Assembly: GCA_029961685.1 (NCBI GenBank) | Contig: JARWKL010000001.1 | Location: 23,758,295 to 23,822,294 of the forward strand | DNA: 64,000 nt | DNA from: Aristolochia californica | Lineage: Eukaryota; Streptophyta; Magnoliopsida; Piperales; Aristolochiaceae | Direction: 5' to 3' | Shown: piece by piece, positions 37,301 to 50,492 of the stretch | How the letters are laid out: each line of letters starts with the position of its first letter | How positions within the stretch are numbered: position 1 is the first letter of the stretch | Translations under genes and position numbers: made by a program | The notes under the pieces: generated by a model | Seen by the model: only the letters and a program-made list of their open reading frames with translations | What the model was told of the DNA's origin: nothing | Database searches by the model: none

Positions 37301-39995
37301 AGCTGTTAGGGTTAACAACTCGTGGAATTTCCCAAACTTGGACAACAAAGCTTTTGTGTTTATTTGTGATGTGTCAATAAATTTTCTTTACTTACATTTT
37401 TTATTGTTTAAATTTTTCCATACAAAAACTCTAAAATTTTCATTTTGTTGTGATCTATTTGCCTTTTTGGTTTACGGGAGAAAGGGAAAGCGAAAACTAA
37501 AAGTTTTGATTTAAGAAAAAAGAGTACATCTAAAATGAAAATGCACAATGCACAAATGTGGAGAGACATAATTCCAAAGAGTGTCTATATTTTTTAGGGA
37601 TTGTAAGCTATGTTTAGTTTTTATATGTGTGTTTTTGCTATCGACGGGAAAAGAGGGAGGCGGGGGATTTTTAACTGAGTGTTGACTCCCAATCCATAAG
37701 TCATTTCTTAGGATAATGTAGCCCGTTACGCATGATAAATCACTTTACAATCATCTATGATCATTAGGTCAACTTTGTATAAATTGTCAAAATAATGGCT
37801 TGTTTGACTCGGGTAAATATCCCACCGCACGTTCACTTGAAAACTTATTGATTATTTTTTATTCTTTTTAAAAGGTTTGGATCCATATGTTATTTGCATC
37901 TTTAACATGTTTCAAGCATGCATGTCCATTTTTAAAGCATGTGTGGAAGAAATCTCTTTCTTATAAAATTCCAAGTGTTTAGGGTTGATCTAGTGGAATT
38001 TCCCAAACTTGGACAACAAAACTTTTGTGTTCATTTGTGGTGTGTGAATAAATTTTCTTTACTTACATTTGTTATTGTTTTAAATTTTTTCCAGACATCA
38101 ACTCAAATTTTCACTTTGTTGTGATCTATTTAACTTTTTGGTTTACGGGATGAAGGGAGAGTGAAAACTCTAAGTTTTGTTTTAAGAAAAAAGAGTACAT
38201 CTAAATTGGAAATGCACATTGCACAAATGTAGCGAGAGATAATTCCAAAGACTTCCTATAATATTTAGGGATTGTAAGCACATTTTAGTTTTTATATATC
38301 AGGTTTTCCAATCATTGAGAGAAGGGGGAGACGGGGGATTTTTAACTGAGTGGTGACTCCCAATCCATAAGTCATTTCTTTGGGTAATATAGCCCGTTTC
38401 CCATGATCAATCACTTTATAATCGTCTATGATCGTTAGGTCAGGTTTTTGTAAATGGGCAAAATAATGGCATGTTTAACTCGGATAAATATCCCAACGCA
38501 CGTTCACTTGAGAATTTAATGAGCATTTTTTATTCTCTTTAAAAGGTTTGGATCCATTGGTGATTTGCATATTTAACATGTTTCAAGCATGCATATCCAT
38601 TTTTAAAGCATGTGAGGAAGAGATATCTTTCTTATAAAATTCCAAGCTGATAGCGTCAACAACTAGTGGAATTTCCCAAACTTTGACAACAAAACTTTTG
38701 TGTTTATTTGTGATGTGTGAATAAATTTTCCTTACTTACATTTCTTATTGTTTAAATTTTTTCCATACAAAAACTCTAAAATTTTTATTTTGTTGTGATC
38801 TATTTGCCTTTCTGGTTTACGGGATGAAGGGAGAGCGAAAATTAAAAGTTTTGATTTAAGAAAAAAGAGTACATCTAAAACGGAAATGCACAATGCACAA
38901 ATGTAGAGAGAGATAATTCCAAAGAGTGTCTATAATTTTTACGGATTGTAAGCTCTTTTTAGTTTTTATATGTCCAGTTTTGCAATCGTCGGGAAAAGAG
39001 GGAGGCGGGGGATTTTTAACTAAGTGTTGACTCCCAATCCATAAGTCAATTCTAAGGGTAATGTAGCCCGTTACACATGATAAATCACTTTACAATCATC
39101 TATGATCATTAGGTCAGCTTTTTGTAAATTGGTAAAATAATAGTTTGTTTGACTCGGGTAAATATCCCACCGAACGTTCACTTGAAAACTTATTGAGTAT
39201 TTTTTATTCTTTTTAAAAGGTTTGGATCCATAGGTTATTTGCATCTTTAACTTGTTTCAAGCATGCATATCCATTTTTAAAGCATGCGTGGAAGAAATCT
39301 CTTTCTTATAAAATTCCAATTGTTTAGGGTAGATCTAGTGGAATTTCCCAAACTTGGACAACAAAACTTTTGTGTTCATATTTGGTGTGTGAATAAATTT
39401 TATTTACTTACATTTGTTATTGTTTTAAATTTTTTCCAGACATCAACTCAAATTTTCATTTTGTTGTGATATATTTAACTTTTTGGTTTACGGGATGAAG
39501 GGAGAGCGAAAACTCTAAGTTTTGTTTTAAGAAAAAAGAGTACATCTAAATTGGAAATGCACATTGCACAAATGTAGCGAGAGATAATTCCAAAGACTTC
39601 CTATAATATTTAGGGATTGTAAGCACATTTTAGTTTTTATGTACCAGGTTTTGCAATCATTGGGAAAAGGGAGAGACAGGGGATTTTTAACTGAGTGTTG
39701 ACTCCCAATCCATAAATCATTTCTTTGGGTAATATAGCCCGTTTCGCATGATAAATCACTTTACAATCGTCTATGATCATTAGGTCAGGTTTTTGTAAAT
39801 GGGAAAAATAATGGCTTGTTTGACTCGGGTAAATATCCCACCGTACGTTCACTTGAGAATTTAATGAGCATTTGTTATTCTCTTTAAAAGGTTTGGATCC
39901 GTAGGTGATTTGCATCTTTAACATGTTTCAAGCATGCATATCCCTTTTTAAAGCATGTGTGGAAGAAATCTCTTTCTTATAAAATTCCAAGCTGA
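37300..39995. repeat. Tandem duplication of a two-monomer unit
   Basis: Two adjacent units of about 1,345 bp, roughly 37,300-38,650 and 38,650-39,995. They share rare variants: CCAGACATCAACTCAAATTT (near 38,093 and 39,437), AACTCTAAGTTTTGTTTTAAG, TGTAGCGAGAGATAATTCC, GACTTCCTATAATATTTAGG and TTGTAAGCACATTTTAG. The edges are approximate because neighbouring monomers are also similar. A related monomer lies near 36,066 (CCAGACCTAAACTC). Confidence 0.75.
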
Positions 39996-40355
39996 TAGGA
40001 TCAACAACTACTGGAATTTTCCAAACTTTGACAACAAAACTTTTGTGTTGATTTGTGGTGTGTGAATAAATATTCTTTACTTAGATTTGTTATTGTTTAA
40101 ATTTTTTCCATACAAAAACTCTGAAATTTTCATTTTGTTGTGATCTATTTACGTTTTTGGTTTACGGGATGAAGGGAGAGCGAAAACTAAAAGTTTTGAT
40201 TTAAGAAAAAAGAGTACATCTAAAATGGAAATGCACATTTCACAAATGTAGAGAGATATAATTCCAAAGAGTGTCTGTAATTTTTTGGGATTGTAAGCTC
40301 TTTTTAGTTTTTATATATCAGGTTTTGCAATCGTCGGGAAAAGGGGGAGGCGGGG

Positions 40356-43300
40356 GATTTTTAACTGAGTGTTGACTCCCAATCCAGATGTCATTTCTTA
40401 GGGTAATATAGCCCATTATGCATGATAAATCACTTTACAATCATCTATGATCGTTAGGTCAGCTTTTTGTAAATGGGCAAAATAATTGCTTCTTTGACTC
40501 AGGTAAATATCCCACTGCACGTTCACTTGAGAATTTAATGAGCGTTTGTCATTCTCTTGAAAATGTTTGGATCCATAGGTGATTTGCATCTTTAACATGT
40601 TTCAAGCACGCATATCCATTTTTAAAGCATGTGTCGATGAAATCTCTTTCTTATAAAATTCAAAGCTGTTAGGGTTGAACTATTGGAATTTCCCAAACTA
40701 GGACAACAATACTTTTGAGTTCTTTTGTGGTGTGTGAAAAAATTTCTTTACTTACATTAGTAATTGTTTTAAATTTTTTCCATTCATCAACTCTAAAATT
40801 TTCATTTTTTTGTGATCTATTTGCCTTTTTTGTTTACGGGATAAAGGGAGAGCGAAACTAAAAGTTTTGATTCAAGAAAAAAGTGTACAACTAAAATTGA
40901 AATGCACAATCCACAAATGTAGAGAGAGATAATTGCAAAGAGTGTCTGTAATTTTTTGGGATTGTAAGCATTTTCTAGTTTTTATATATCAGGTTTTGCA
41001 ATCATGAAGAAAAGGGGGAGGCGGGGGATTTTTAACTGAGTCTTGACTCCCAATGCATAAGTAATTTCTTATTGTAATATAGCCTGTTACGCATGATAAA
41101 TCACTTTACAATCATTTATGAATGTTAGGTCAGCTTATTGCAAATGGGAAAAATAATAGCATGTTTGACTCGGGTAAATATCCCACTGCACGTTCACTTG
41201 AGAATTTAATGAGCATTTTTTATTCTCTTTAAATGGTTTGGATCCATAGTTGATTCGCACCTTCAACATTTTTCAAGCTTGCAGATCCATTTTTAAAGCA
41301 AGCGTGGAAGAAATCTCTTTCTGATAAAATTCCAAGTTGTTAGGATTGAACTAGTGGAATTTCCCAAACTTGGACAATAAAACTTTTGTGTTCATTTGAA
41401 GTGTGTGAAGAAATTTTCTTTACTTACATTTGTTATTGTTTAAAATTTTATCTATACATAAACTCTAAAATTTTCATTTTGTTGTGATCTATTTGCCTTT
41501 TTGGTTTACGGGATGAAGGGAGAGCAAAAACACAAAGTTTTGATTTAATAAAAAAGAGTATAACTAAAATGGAAATGCACAATGGACAATTGTAGAGAGT
41601 GATAATTCCAAAGTGTGACTGTATTGTTTAGGGATTGTGTGCACTTTTTAGTTTTGATTTATTAAGTTTTGCAATCATTAGGAAAAGGGGGAGGCAAGGG
41701 ATTTTTAACTGAGTGTTGACACCCAATCCATAAGTCATTTCTTAGGGTAATATAGCCCGTTACGCAAGATAAATCCCTTTACAATCATCTATGATCGTCA
41801 GGTCAGCTTTTTGTAAATGGGCAAAATAATAGCTTTTTTTACTCGGGCAAATATCCTACCGCACGTTCACTTTAGAATTTAATGAGCGTTTGTTATTCTC
41901 TATAAAAGAATTGGATCCATAGGTGGTTTGCATCTTTAACATGTGTCAAGCTTGCCTATTTGTTTTTAAAGCATGTGTGGAAGAAATCTCTTTCTTATAA
42001 AATTCCAAGCTGTTGGGGGTTAACTAGTGGAATTTCCCAAACTTTGACCACAAAACTTTTGTCTAAATTTGTGGTGTGTGAATAAATTTTCTTTACTAGA
42101 AAATTTTATTGTTTTAAATTTTTTCCATACATAAACTCTAAAATTTTCATTTGGTTAAGATCTGTTTGCCTTTTTGGTTTACGGGATGAAGGGAGAACGA
42201 AAACTAAAAGTTTTGATTTAAGAAAATAGAGTACATCTTAAATGGAAATTCACAATGTACAAATGTAGTGAGAGATAATTCCAAAGAGTGTCTGTAGCTT
42301 TTAAGGATTGTAAGCTCTTTTTAGTTTTTATATATCAGGTTTTGCAATTGTCGGGAAAACGGGGAGGCGGGGGATTTTTAACTGAGTGTTGCCTCCCAAT
42401 TCATAAGTCATTTCTTAGGGTAATATAGCCCGTTACACATGATAAATCACTTTACAATCATCTATGATCGTTAGGTCAGCTTTTTGTAAATTGGCAAAAT
42501 AATGGCTTGTTTGACTCAGGTAAATATCCCACAGCACGTTCACTTGAGAATTTAATGAGCATTTGTTATTCTCTTTAAAAGGTTTGGATCCATAGGTGAT
42601 TTGCATCTTTAACATGTTTCAAGCATGCATATCCATTTTTTAAGCAGGTGTGGATGAAATCTCTTTCTTATAATATTCCAAGCTCTTAGGGTTGAACTAG
42701 TGGAATTTCCCAAACTTGGACATCAAAACTTTTGTGTTCATTAGTGGTGTGCGAATAAATATTCTTTACTAACATTTTTTATTGTTTTAAATTTTTTCCA
42801 TTCATCAACTCTAAAATTTTCATTTTTTGTGATCTATTTGCCTTTTTTGTTTACGGGATGAAGCTAGAGCAAATCTAAAAGTTATTATTTAAGAAAAAAG
42901 TGTACATCTAAAATGTAAATGCAGAATGCAAAAATTTAGAAAGAGATAATTCCAATGAGTGTCTATAATTTTTAGGGATTGTAAGATCTTTTTAGTTTTT
43001 ATATATATGGTTTCGCAATCGTCGGGGAAAGGGGGAGGAGGCAGGGGATTTTTAACTGAGTGTTGACTCCCAATCCATATGTCATTTCTTGGGGTAATAT
43101 AGCCCGTTACGCATGATAAATCACTTCACAATCATCTATGATCGTTAGGTCAGCTTTTTGTATATGGGAAAAATAGTGGCTGGTTTGACTCAAGTAAATA
43201 TCCCACTATACGTTCACCTGAGAGTTTAATGAGCGTTTGTTATTCTCTTCAAAAGTTTTGGATCTATAGGTGATTTGCATCTCTAACAAGTTTCAAGCAT

Positions 43301-46300
43301 GCATATCCGTTTTTAAAGCATGTGTGGAAGAAATCTCTTTCTTATAAAATTCCAAGTCGTTAGGGTTAACAACTAGTGGATTTTCCCAAACTTGGACAAC
43401 AAAACTTTTGTGTTCATTTGTGGTGGGTGAATAAATTTTCTTTACTTACATTGGTTATTGTCTTAAAATTTTTCCATACATAAAATCTAAAATTTTCATT
43501 TTTTTGTGATCTATTTGCCTTTTTGGTTTACGGGATGAAGGGAGAGCGAAAACTCAAAATTTTGATTTAAGAAAAAAGGGTACATCTAAAATGGAAATGC
43601 ACAATGCACAAATGTAGAGAGAGATAATTCCAAAGAGTGTCTGTAATTTTTAAGCATTGTAAGCTCTTTTTAGTTTGTATAAATCATGTTTTGCAATCAT
43701 CGGAAAAAGGGAGAGGCTGGGGATTTTTAACTGAGTGTTGACTCCCAATCCATAAGTCATTTCTTAGGGTAATATAGCCCATTATGCATGATAAATCACT
43801 TAACAATCATCTATGATTGTCAGGTCAGCTTTTTGTAAATGGGCAAAATAATGGCTTGTTTGACTCGGCTAAATATCCCACCGCACGTTCCCTTGGGAAT
43901 TTAATGAGCATTTGTTATTCTCTTTAAAAAGTTTGGATCCATAGGTGATTTGCATCTTTAACATGTTTGAAACATGCATATTCTTTTTTAAAGCATGTGT
44001 GGAAGAAATCTTCTTCTTATAAAATTCCAAGTTGTTGGGGGTTAACTAGTGGAATTTTCCAAACTTGGACAAAAAAATTTTGTCTTCATTTGTGGTGTGT
44101 GAATAAATTTTCTTTACTAACATTTGTTTTTGTTTTAAATTTTTTCCATACACAAACTCTAAAATTTTCATTTGGTTGTGATCTATTTGCCTTTTTGGTT
44201 TATGGGATGAAGGGAGAGCGAAAACTCAAAGTTTTGATTTTAGGAAAAAGAGTAGACCTAAAATGGAAATACACAATGCAAAAATGTAGAGAGAGATAAT
44301 TCCAAAGAATGTCTGTAATTTTTAGGGATTTTAAGCACTTTCTAGTTTTTATATATCAGGTTTTGCAATCGTCGAGAAAAAGGGGTGGCGGGGGATTTTT
44401 AACTGAGTCTTGACTCCCTATCCTCAATTAATTTCATAGGGTAATATAGCCCGTTATGCATGATAAATCACTTTACAATCATCTATGAACGTTAGGTCAA
44501 CTTATTGTAAATGGGCAAAATAATGGCATGTTTGACTCGGGTAAATATCCCACCGCACGTTCACTTGAGAATTTAATGAGTGTTTGTTATTCTCTTTAAA
44601 AGGTTTGGATCCGTAGTTGATTTGCACCTTTAACATTTTTCAAGCTTTCAGATCCATTTTTAAAGCGAGCGTGGAAGAAATCTCTTTCTTATAAAATTCC
44701 ATGTTGTTAGGATTGAACTAATGGAATTTCCATAACTTGGAAAACAAAAATTTTGTGTTCATTTGTGGTGTGTGAAGAAATTTTCTTTACTTAAATTTGT
44801 TATTGTTTAACTTTTTTCGATACATAAACTCTAAAATTTTCATTTTGTAGTGATCTATTTGCCTTTTTGGTTTACGGGATGAAGGGAGAGCAAAAATTCA
44901 AAGTTTTGTTTTAAGAAAAAAGAGTATTTCTAAAATGGAAATGCACAATGGAAAAATGTAGAGAGAGATAATTCCTAAGAGTGACTATAATCTTTAGGGA
45001 TTGTGTGCACTTTTTAGTTTTGATTTATTAGGTTTTGCAGTCGTCGGGAAAAGGGGGAGGTAGGGGATTTTTAACAGAGTATAGACTCCCAATCCATAAA
45101 TCATTTCCTAGGGTAATAAAGCCCGTTACGCATGATAAATCACTTTACAATCATCTATGATCGTCAGGTAAGCTTTTTGTAAATGGGAAAAATAATGGCT
45201 TTTTTGACTCGGGTAAATATCCCACCGCATGTTCACTTGAGAATTTAATGATTGTTTGTTATTCTATTTAAAAGGTTTGGATACATAGGTGATTTGCATC
45301 TTTAACATGTTTCAAGCATGCATATTCATTTCTAAAGCATGTGTGGAAGAAATCTCTTTCTTATAAAATTCCAAGCTATTGGGGGTTAACTAGTGGAATT
45401 TCCAAAACTTGGACAACAAAACTTTTATCTTCATTTGTGGTGTGCGAATAAATTTTCTTTACTAACATTTTTTATTGTTTAAATTTTTTTTCATCCATAA
45501 ACTCTAAAATTTTCATTTGGTTGTGATCTAGTTGCCTTTTTGGTTTACGGGATGAAGGGAGAGCGAAAACTCAAATTTTTGATTTAAGAAAAAAGAGTAC
45601 ATCTAAAATGGAAATGCACAATGCACAAATATAGAGAGAGATAATTCCAAAGAGTGTCTGTAGTTTTTAGGGATTGTAAGCTCTTTTTAAATTTATATAT
45701 CAGGTTTTGCAATCGTCGGGAAAAGGGGGAAGCGGGGGATTTTTAACTGAGTGCTGACTCCCAATCCATAAGTCATTTCTTAGGTTAATGTAGCCCGTTA
45801 TGCATGATAAATCACTTTACAATCATCTATGATCGTTAGGTCAGCTTTTTGGAAAAAGGCCAAAATAATGGCTAGTTTGATTGAGGTAAATATTCTACCG
45901 CACGTTCACTTGAGAATTTAATGAGCATTTTTCATTCTCTTTAAAAGGTTTGGATCCATAGGTGATTTGCATCTTTAACATGTTTCAAGCATGCATATCA
46001 AATTTTAAAGCATCTGTGGATGAAATCACTTTCTTATAAAATTCCAAGCTGTTAGGGTTGAAGTACTGGAATTTTCCAAACTTGGAAAACAAAACTTTTG
46101 TCTTCATTTGAGGTGTGTGAATAAATTTTCTTTACTAACATTTGTTATTGTTTTAAATTTTGTCCATACGTAAACTCTAAAATTTTCATTTGGTTGTGAT
46201 CTGTTTGCCTTTTTGGTTTACGAGATGAAGGGAGAGCGAAAACTCAAAATTTTGATTTAAGAAAAACGTGTACATCTAAAATGGATATGCACAATGCACA

Positions 46301-46411
46301 AATATAGAAAGAGATAATTCCAAAGAGTGTCCATAGCTTTTAGGGATTGTAAGCTCTTTTTAGTTTTTATATATCCGATTTTGCAATTGTCAGGAAAACG
46401 GGGAGGCGGGG
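40356..46411. repeat. Satellite monomers with a five-monomer recurrence
   Basis: Monomers at 41027 and 41700 recur at 44394 and 45066, about 3,367 bp (five monomers) later. Shared marks are GAGTCTTGACTCCC, TATGAA(T/C)GTTAGGTC, GTGTGCACTTTTTAG followed by TTTTGATTTATTA, and TTGGGGGTTAACTAG. The recurrence is less regular than the A-E pentamer at the left end, and copies are more diverged. Confidence 0.6.
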
Positions 46412-49400
46412 GATTTTTAACTGATTTGCATTTTTAACATGTTTAAAACATGCATATCCATTTTTAAAGCATGTGTGGAGGAAATCTCTTTCCTATAAAA
46501 CTCCAAGCTGTTGGGGTTGAACTATTGGAATTTCCCAAACTTGGACAACAAAACTTTTGGGTTCATTTGTGGTGTGTGAATAAATTTTCTTTACTTATAT
46601 TTGTTATTGTTTTAAATTTTTTCCGTACTTGAACTCCAAAATTTTCATTTTGTTGTGATCTATTTGCCTTTTTTGTTTACGGGATGAAGAGAGAGCGAAA
46701 ACTCAAATTTTTTTTTAAGAAAAAAGAGTACATGTAGAATGGAAATGCACAATGCACAAATGTAGAGCGAGATAACTCCGAAGAGTTTCTGTAATTTTTA
46801 GGGATTGTAAGCTCTTCTTAGTTTTTAAATGTCAGGTTTTGCAATCGTCGGGAAAAAGGGGGAGGCAGGGATTTTTAACTGAGTCTTGACTCCCAATCCA
46901 TAAGTCATTTCTTAAGGTAATATAGCCCGTTACGCATGATAAATCACTTTACAATCATCCATGATCGTTGGGTCAACTTTTTGTAGATGGGCAAAATAAT
47001 GGCTTGTTTGACTCGGGTAAATATCCCACCGCACGTTCACTTCAGAATTTAATGAGCGTTTGTTATTCTCTTCAAAAGCTTTGGATCCATAGGTGATTTG
47101 CATCTTTAACATGTTTAAAACAAGCAAATCCATTTTTTAAGCAAGTGTGGAGGAAATCTCTTTCTTATAAAATTCTAAGTTGTTGGGGTTGAACTAGTGG
47201 AATTTCCCAAACTTGGACAAAAAAACTTTTGTGTTCATTTGTGGTGTGTGAATAAATTTTCTTTACTTAAATTTATTATTGTTTTAATTTTTTTTCTGTA
47301 CATGAACTCTAAAATTTTCATTTTGTAGTGATCTATTTGCCTTTTTGGTTTACGGGATGAAGGGAGAGCGAAAACTCAAAGTTTTGATTTATGAAAAAAG
47401 TGTAAATCTAAAATGAAAACGCACAGTGCACAAATGAAGAGCGAGATAATTCCAAAGAGTTTCAGTAATTTTTAGGGATTGTAAGCTCTTCTTAGTTTTT
47501 ATATATCAGGTTTTGCAATCATCGGGAAAAAGGGGGAGGCAGGGATTTTTAACTGAGTCTTGACTCCCAATCCATAAGTCATTTCTTAGGGTACTATAAC
47601 CCGTTATGCATGATAAATCACTTTACAATCATCTATGATCGTTAGGTCAGCTTTTTGTAATGGGCAAATTAATGGCCTGTTTGACTCAGGTAAATATCCC
47701 ACCACACGTTCACTTGAGAATTTAATTAGTGTTTGTTATTCTCTTTAAAAGGTTTGGATTCATAGGTGATTTGCATCTTTAACATGTTTCAAGCATGCAT
47801 ATCCATTTTTAAAGCATGTGTGGATGAAATCTGTTTCTTATAAAATTCAAAGCTGTTAGGGTTGAACTAGTGGAATTTCCCAAACTTGGACAACAAGACT
47901 TTTGTGTTCATTTGTGGTGTGTGAAAAATTTTCTTTACTTACATTTGTTATTGTTTTAAATTTTTTCCATTCATCAACTCTAAAATTTTCATTTTTTTGT
48001 GATCTATTTGTGTTTTTTGTTTACGGGATGAAGGGAGAGCGAAAACTAAAAGTTTTGATTTAAGAAAAAATTTTACATCTAAAATGGAAATGCACAATGC
48101 ACAAATGTAGAAAGAGATAATTGCAAAGAGTGTCTATAATTTTTTCGGATTGTTAGCTCTTTTTAGTTTTTATATATCAGGTTTCGCAATTGTCGGGAAA
48201 AGGGGGAGATAGGGGATTTTAAACTGAGTGTTAACTCCCAATCCATATGTCATTTCTTAGGGTAATATAGCCCGTTACGCATGATAAATCACTTTACAAT
48301 CATCTATGATTGTTAGGTCAGCTTTTTGTATATGGGAAAAATATTGGCTGGTCTGACTTAGGTAAATATCCCTCCGCACGTTCACCTGAGAATTTAATGA
48401 GCGTTTTATATTCTCTTTAAAAATTTTGGATCCATAGGTGATTTGCATCTTTAACAAGTTTCAGGCATGCACATCCGTTTTTAAAGCATGTGTGGAAGAA
48501 ATCTCTTTCTTATAAAATTTGAAGCTGTTAGGGTTAACAACTTGTGGAATTTCCCAAACTTGGACAACAAAACTTTTGTGTTCATTTGTTGTGTGTGAAT
48601 AAACTTTCTGTACTTACATTTGTTATTTTTTTAAAATTTTACCATACATAAACTCTAAAATTTTCATTTTGTTGTGATCTATTTGCGTTTTTGGTTTACG
48701 GGATGAAGGGAGAGCGAAAACTCAAAGTTTTGATTTAAGAAAAAAGAGTACATCTAAAATGGAAATGTACAATGCACAAATGTAGGACAGATAATTCCAA
48801 AGAGTGTCCATAATTTTTAAGCATTGTAAGCTCTTTTTAGTTTTTATATATCTGGTTTTGCAATCGTCTGGAAAAGGGGGAGGCAGGGGATTTTTAACTG
48901 AGTGTTGACTCCCAATCCATAAGCCATTTCTTATGGTAATATAGCCCGTTACGCATGATAAATCACTTTACAATCATCTATGATCGTCAGGTGAGCTTTT
49001 TGTAAATGGGCAAAATAATGGCTTGTTTGACTCGGGTAAATATCCCACCCCACGTTCACTTGAGAATTTAATGAGCGTTTGTTATTCTCTTTAAAAGGTT
49101 TGGATCCATAGGTGTTTGCATGTTTAACATGTTTCAAACATGCATATTCGTTTTTAAAGAATGTGTGGAAGAAATCTCTTTCTTATAAAATTACAAGCTG
49201 TTGGAGGTTGACTAGTGGAATTTCCCAAACTTGGACAACAAAACTTTTGTCTTCATTTGTGGTATGTGAATAAATTTTCCTTACTAAAATTTTTTATTGT
49301 TTAAAATTTTTTCCATACATAAACCCTAAAATGGAAATACACAATGCACAAATGTAGAGAGAGATAATTCCAAAGAGTGTCTGTAATTTTTAGGGATTAT

Positions 49401-49467
49401 AAGCACTTTCTAGTTTGTATATATCAGGTTTGGCAATTGTCGAGAAAAGGGAGAGGCGGGGGATTTT
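46412..49467. repeat. Satellite monomers with two large internal deletions
   Basis: The monomer at 46412 is 458 bp. About 215 bp is missing where AACTGA joins TTTGCATTTTTAAC (about 46,423), at a TGA microhomology. The monomer at 48889 is 573 bp to the next landmark. About 99 bp is missing at about 49,330-49,336, between two copies of CTAAAAT. Monomers at 47544, 48215 and 48889 match those at 42373, 43047 and 43722. The last monomer is the retrotransposon target. Confidence 0.8.
49463..49467. repeat. Target-site duplication, left copy (ATTTT)
   Basis: ATTTT immediately left of the element. The identical 5 bp lies at its right end. Removing the element and one copy restores the ordinary monomer context GGGGGATTTTTAACTGAG. 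Confidence 0.93.
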
Positions 49468-50409
49468 TGTTACGGTCCCTATCCTTGGATCTAGTAACTC
49501 GGTGAGTTGAATATGAATCCAGCACTGTTTGAGGGTTTCTTATGACGTTTTTTTTATGAAAAGAACTCTCTTATACTTCTCCTTTCACGTTAGGATTGAA
49601 AAGGATTTTCCTTTTTTCAATTATAGATGCAACCAGCAAGTTAAAGGACTGTTTAAGCACTCAGATATGAAACGCCTCTTTTATGATTCAAGACAAGGGG
49701 GTTTTACTTGCTGTAATGACTCAAGGCAACCCCTTTCCCTTTACTGAATTCATTCCCCTTGAAAAGAAGTTTCCTTTTCTTAATTATGAATGAACCCAGC
49801 TAGTCAAGGAAGCTCCTTGAGGCCCCAATGTGGAATCCCCTTTCTTATGGCTCACGTTAAGGTAGGGTTTCCAATTTCATGCAGCACTGGTTCCTTACGT
49901 AAAAGAGAAACATAAATCTAATCTCAATGCTTGGAATAAGATTAGAACATACCTCTGGATGTCAACACCCAACCAGCAACAATAACTCGTCCTCCTTCCT
50001 GGGTAGACTCACGTCAAGATCTCTCCTTTTCTGGAATTTTTGTGAAAGAGATGATCTTCTCTTGCAGCTCAGAAGAGAAAGGTAATTCCTCTTCCTTTTC
50101 CTTCCAAGATCTCCTCAAAGACTCCCCAATGGATGCAGCAAACTCCCAAGAGAGTTCAAGCCAAGAACCCTAGAATAGGGAGCCTAGAAAGAACCTAAAT
50201 TACCCTAGTTTATGCTAATTCCGAACTTGCTTTATTTCTCCTTCCTTACCCCTTAAATAGAGTAATTAACATCAACATAGGTTAGGGTTATTAAAACCCA
50301 ATTCTACCCCTACCTTTAAGCCTTATTAAAAATCAATAAAATTCTAAATTAAAAGCAACATAAATAATAAAAGTAAAGTAGATGACTCAGTGTTATTGAT
50401 TCCATAACA
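49468..50409 (-). repeat. 3' LTR of the retrotransposon
   Basis: 942 bp, bounded by TG...CA within the inverted pair TGTTA/TAACA. Compared with the other LTR I count about 39 substitutions plus a 2-bp length difference in a T-run, or about 4% divergence. The gag start codon of the 5' LTR is replaced here: the plus strand reads CCTTGGATC where the other LTR has CCATGGATC, so ATG has become AAG. In element orientation a TATTTAA box lies at 50,253-50,259. Confidence 0.93.
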
Positions 50410-50422
50410 TCTGCCCCTCCTT
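50410..50422 (-). other. Polypurine tract
   Basis: On the minus strand AAGGAGGGGCAGA directly abuts the TG of the 3' LTR. A purine-rich run at this position normally primes plus-strand DNA synthesis in LTR elements. One C interrupts the run. Confidence 0.75.
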
Positions 50423-50492
50423 GGAGATCGAGCTTGACCTCAATCTCGGAAGCTGGGTAGACCTGGTGGAAGTTGTCAAGCCGCTCCCATTC
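50410..50492 (-). pseudogene. Possible C-terminal remnant of pol (integrase end)
   Basis: Just after the gag stop, in a different frame, the minus strand encodes about 27 codons, starting EWERLDNFHQVYP and ending near KLDLQGG, before running into the LTR. In plant Ty3/gypsy elements the polyprotein typically ends close to the polypurine tract with a segment of this character (W..., then F/Y-P, then an acidic/basic LDLQGG-like tail). This supports a large internal deletion that removed protease through most of integrase. The match rests on position and general pattern only, so confidence is moderate. Confidence 0.45.

Larger units (their letters stand above)
1..49467. repeat. Satellite array, left arm (about 672-bp monomers)
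   Basis: Tandem array of one AT-rich repeat. Using the first base of the GATTTTTAAC landmark, monomers begin near 205, 883, 1554, 2220, 2891, 3562, 4238, 4910, 5575, 6245, 6906, 7583, 8256, 8923, 9541, 10213, 10890, 11565, 12206, 12883, 13558, 14234, 14909, 15582, 16254, 16928, 17601, 18261, 18936, 19611, 20283, 20955, 21630, 22282, 22956, 23631, 24295, 24965, 25637, 26308, 26983, 27656, 28330, 29005, 29676, 30341, 31014, 31632, 32305, 32977, 33649, 34319, 34998, 35647, 36319, 36993, 37666, 38337, 39011, 39682, 40356, 41027, 41700, 42373, 43047, 43722, 44394, 45066, 45738, 46412, 46870, 47544, 48215, 48889 and 49462. Landmarks within a monomer, with offsets: CCCGTTACGCATG (+55), ATCATCTATGAT (+84), GGATCCATAGG (+210), AACATGTTTCAAGCATGC (+235), TTTACGGGATGAAGG (+477), AAGAAAAAAGAGTAC (+519), G-rich run (+650). 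No monomer has a convincing gene. The family is not one I recognise. Confidence 0.97.

Noticed and set aside
40436..40452. Hairpin ATCAT-CT-ATGAT in every monomer
   Set aside because: The stem is only 5 bp with a 2-base loop and does not extend, so it is too weak to call a functional structure.
43967..44299. 110-codon plus-strand ORF, the longest in the satellite
   Set aside because: It is the usual MCGRNLF-type frame extended because this monomer lacks the 2-bp difference and two common stops. No domain, and no matching extension in neighbouring monomers.
49529..49747. 72-codon ORF in the LTR, repeated at 51,915-52,106
   Set aside because: It is antisense to the element's reading direction, is present in both LTRs only because they are copies, and has no recognisable domain.
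49468..50409. Solo LTR or a plus-strand element
   Set aside because: A second LTR lies at 51,829-52,768, and the primer-binding site, polypurine tract and gag all read on the minus strand.
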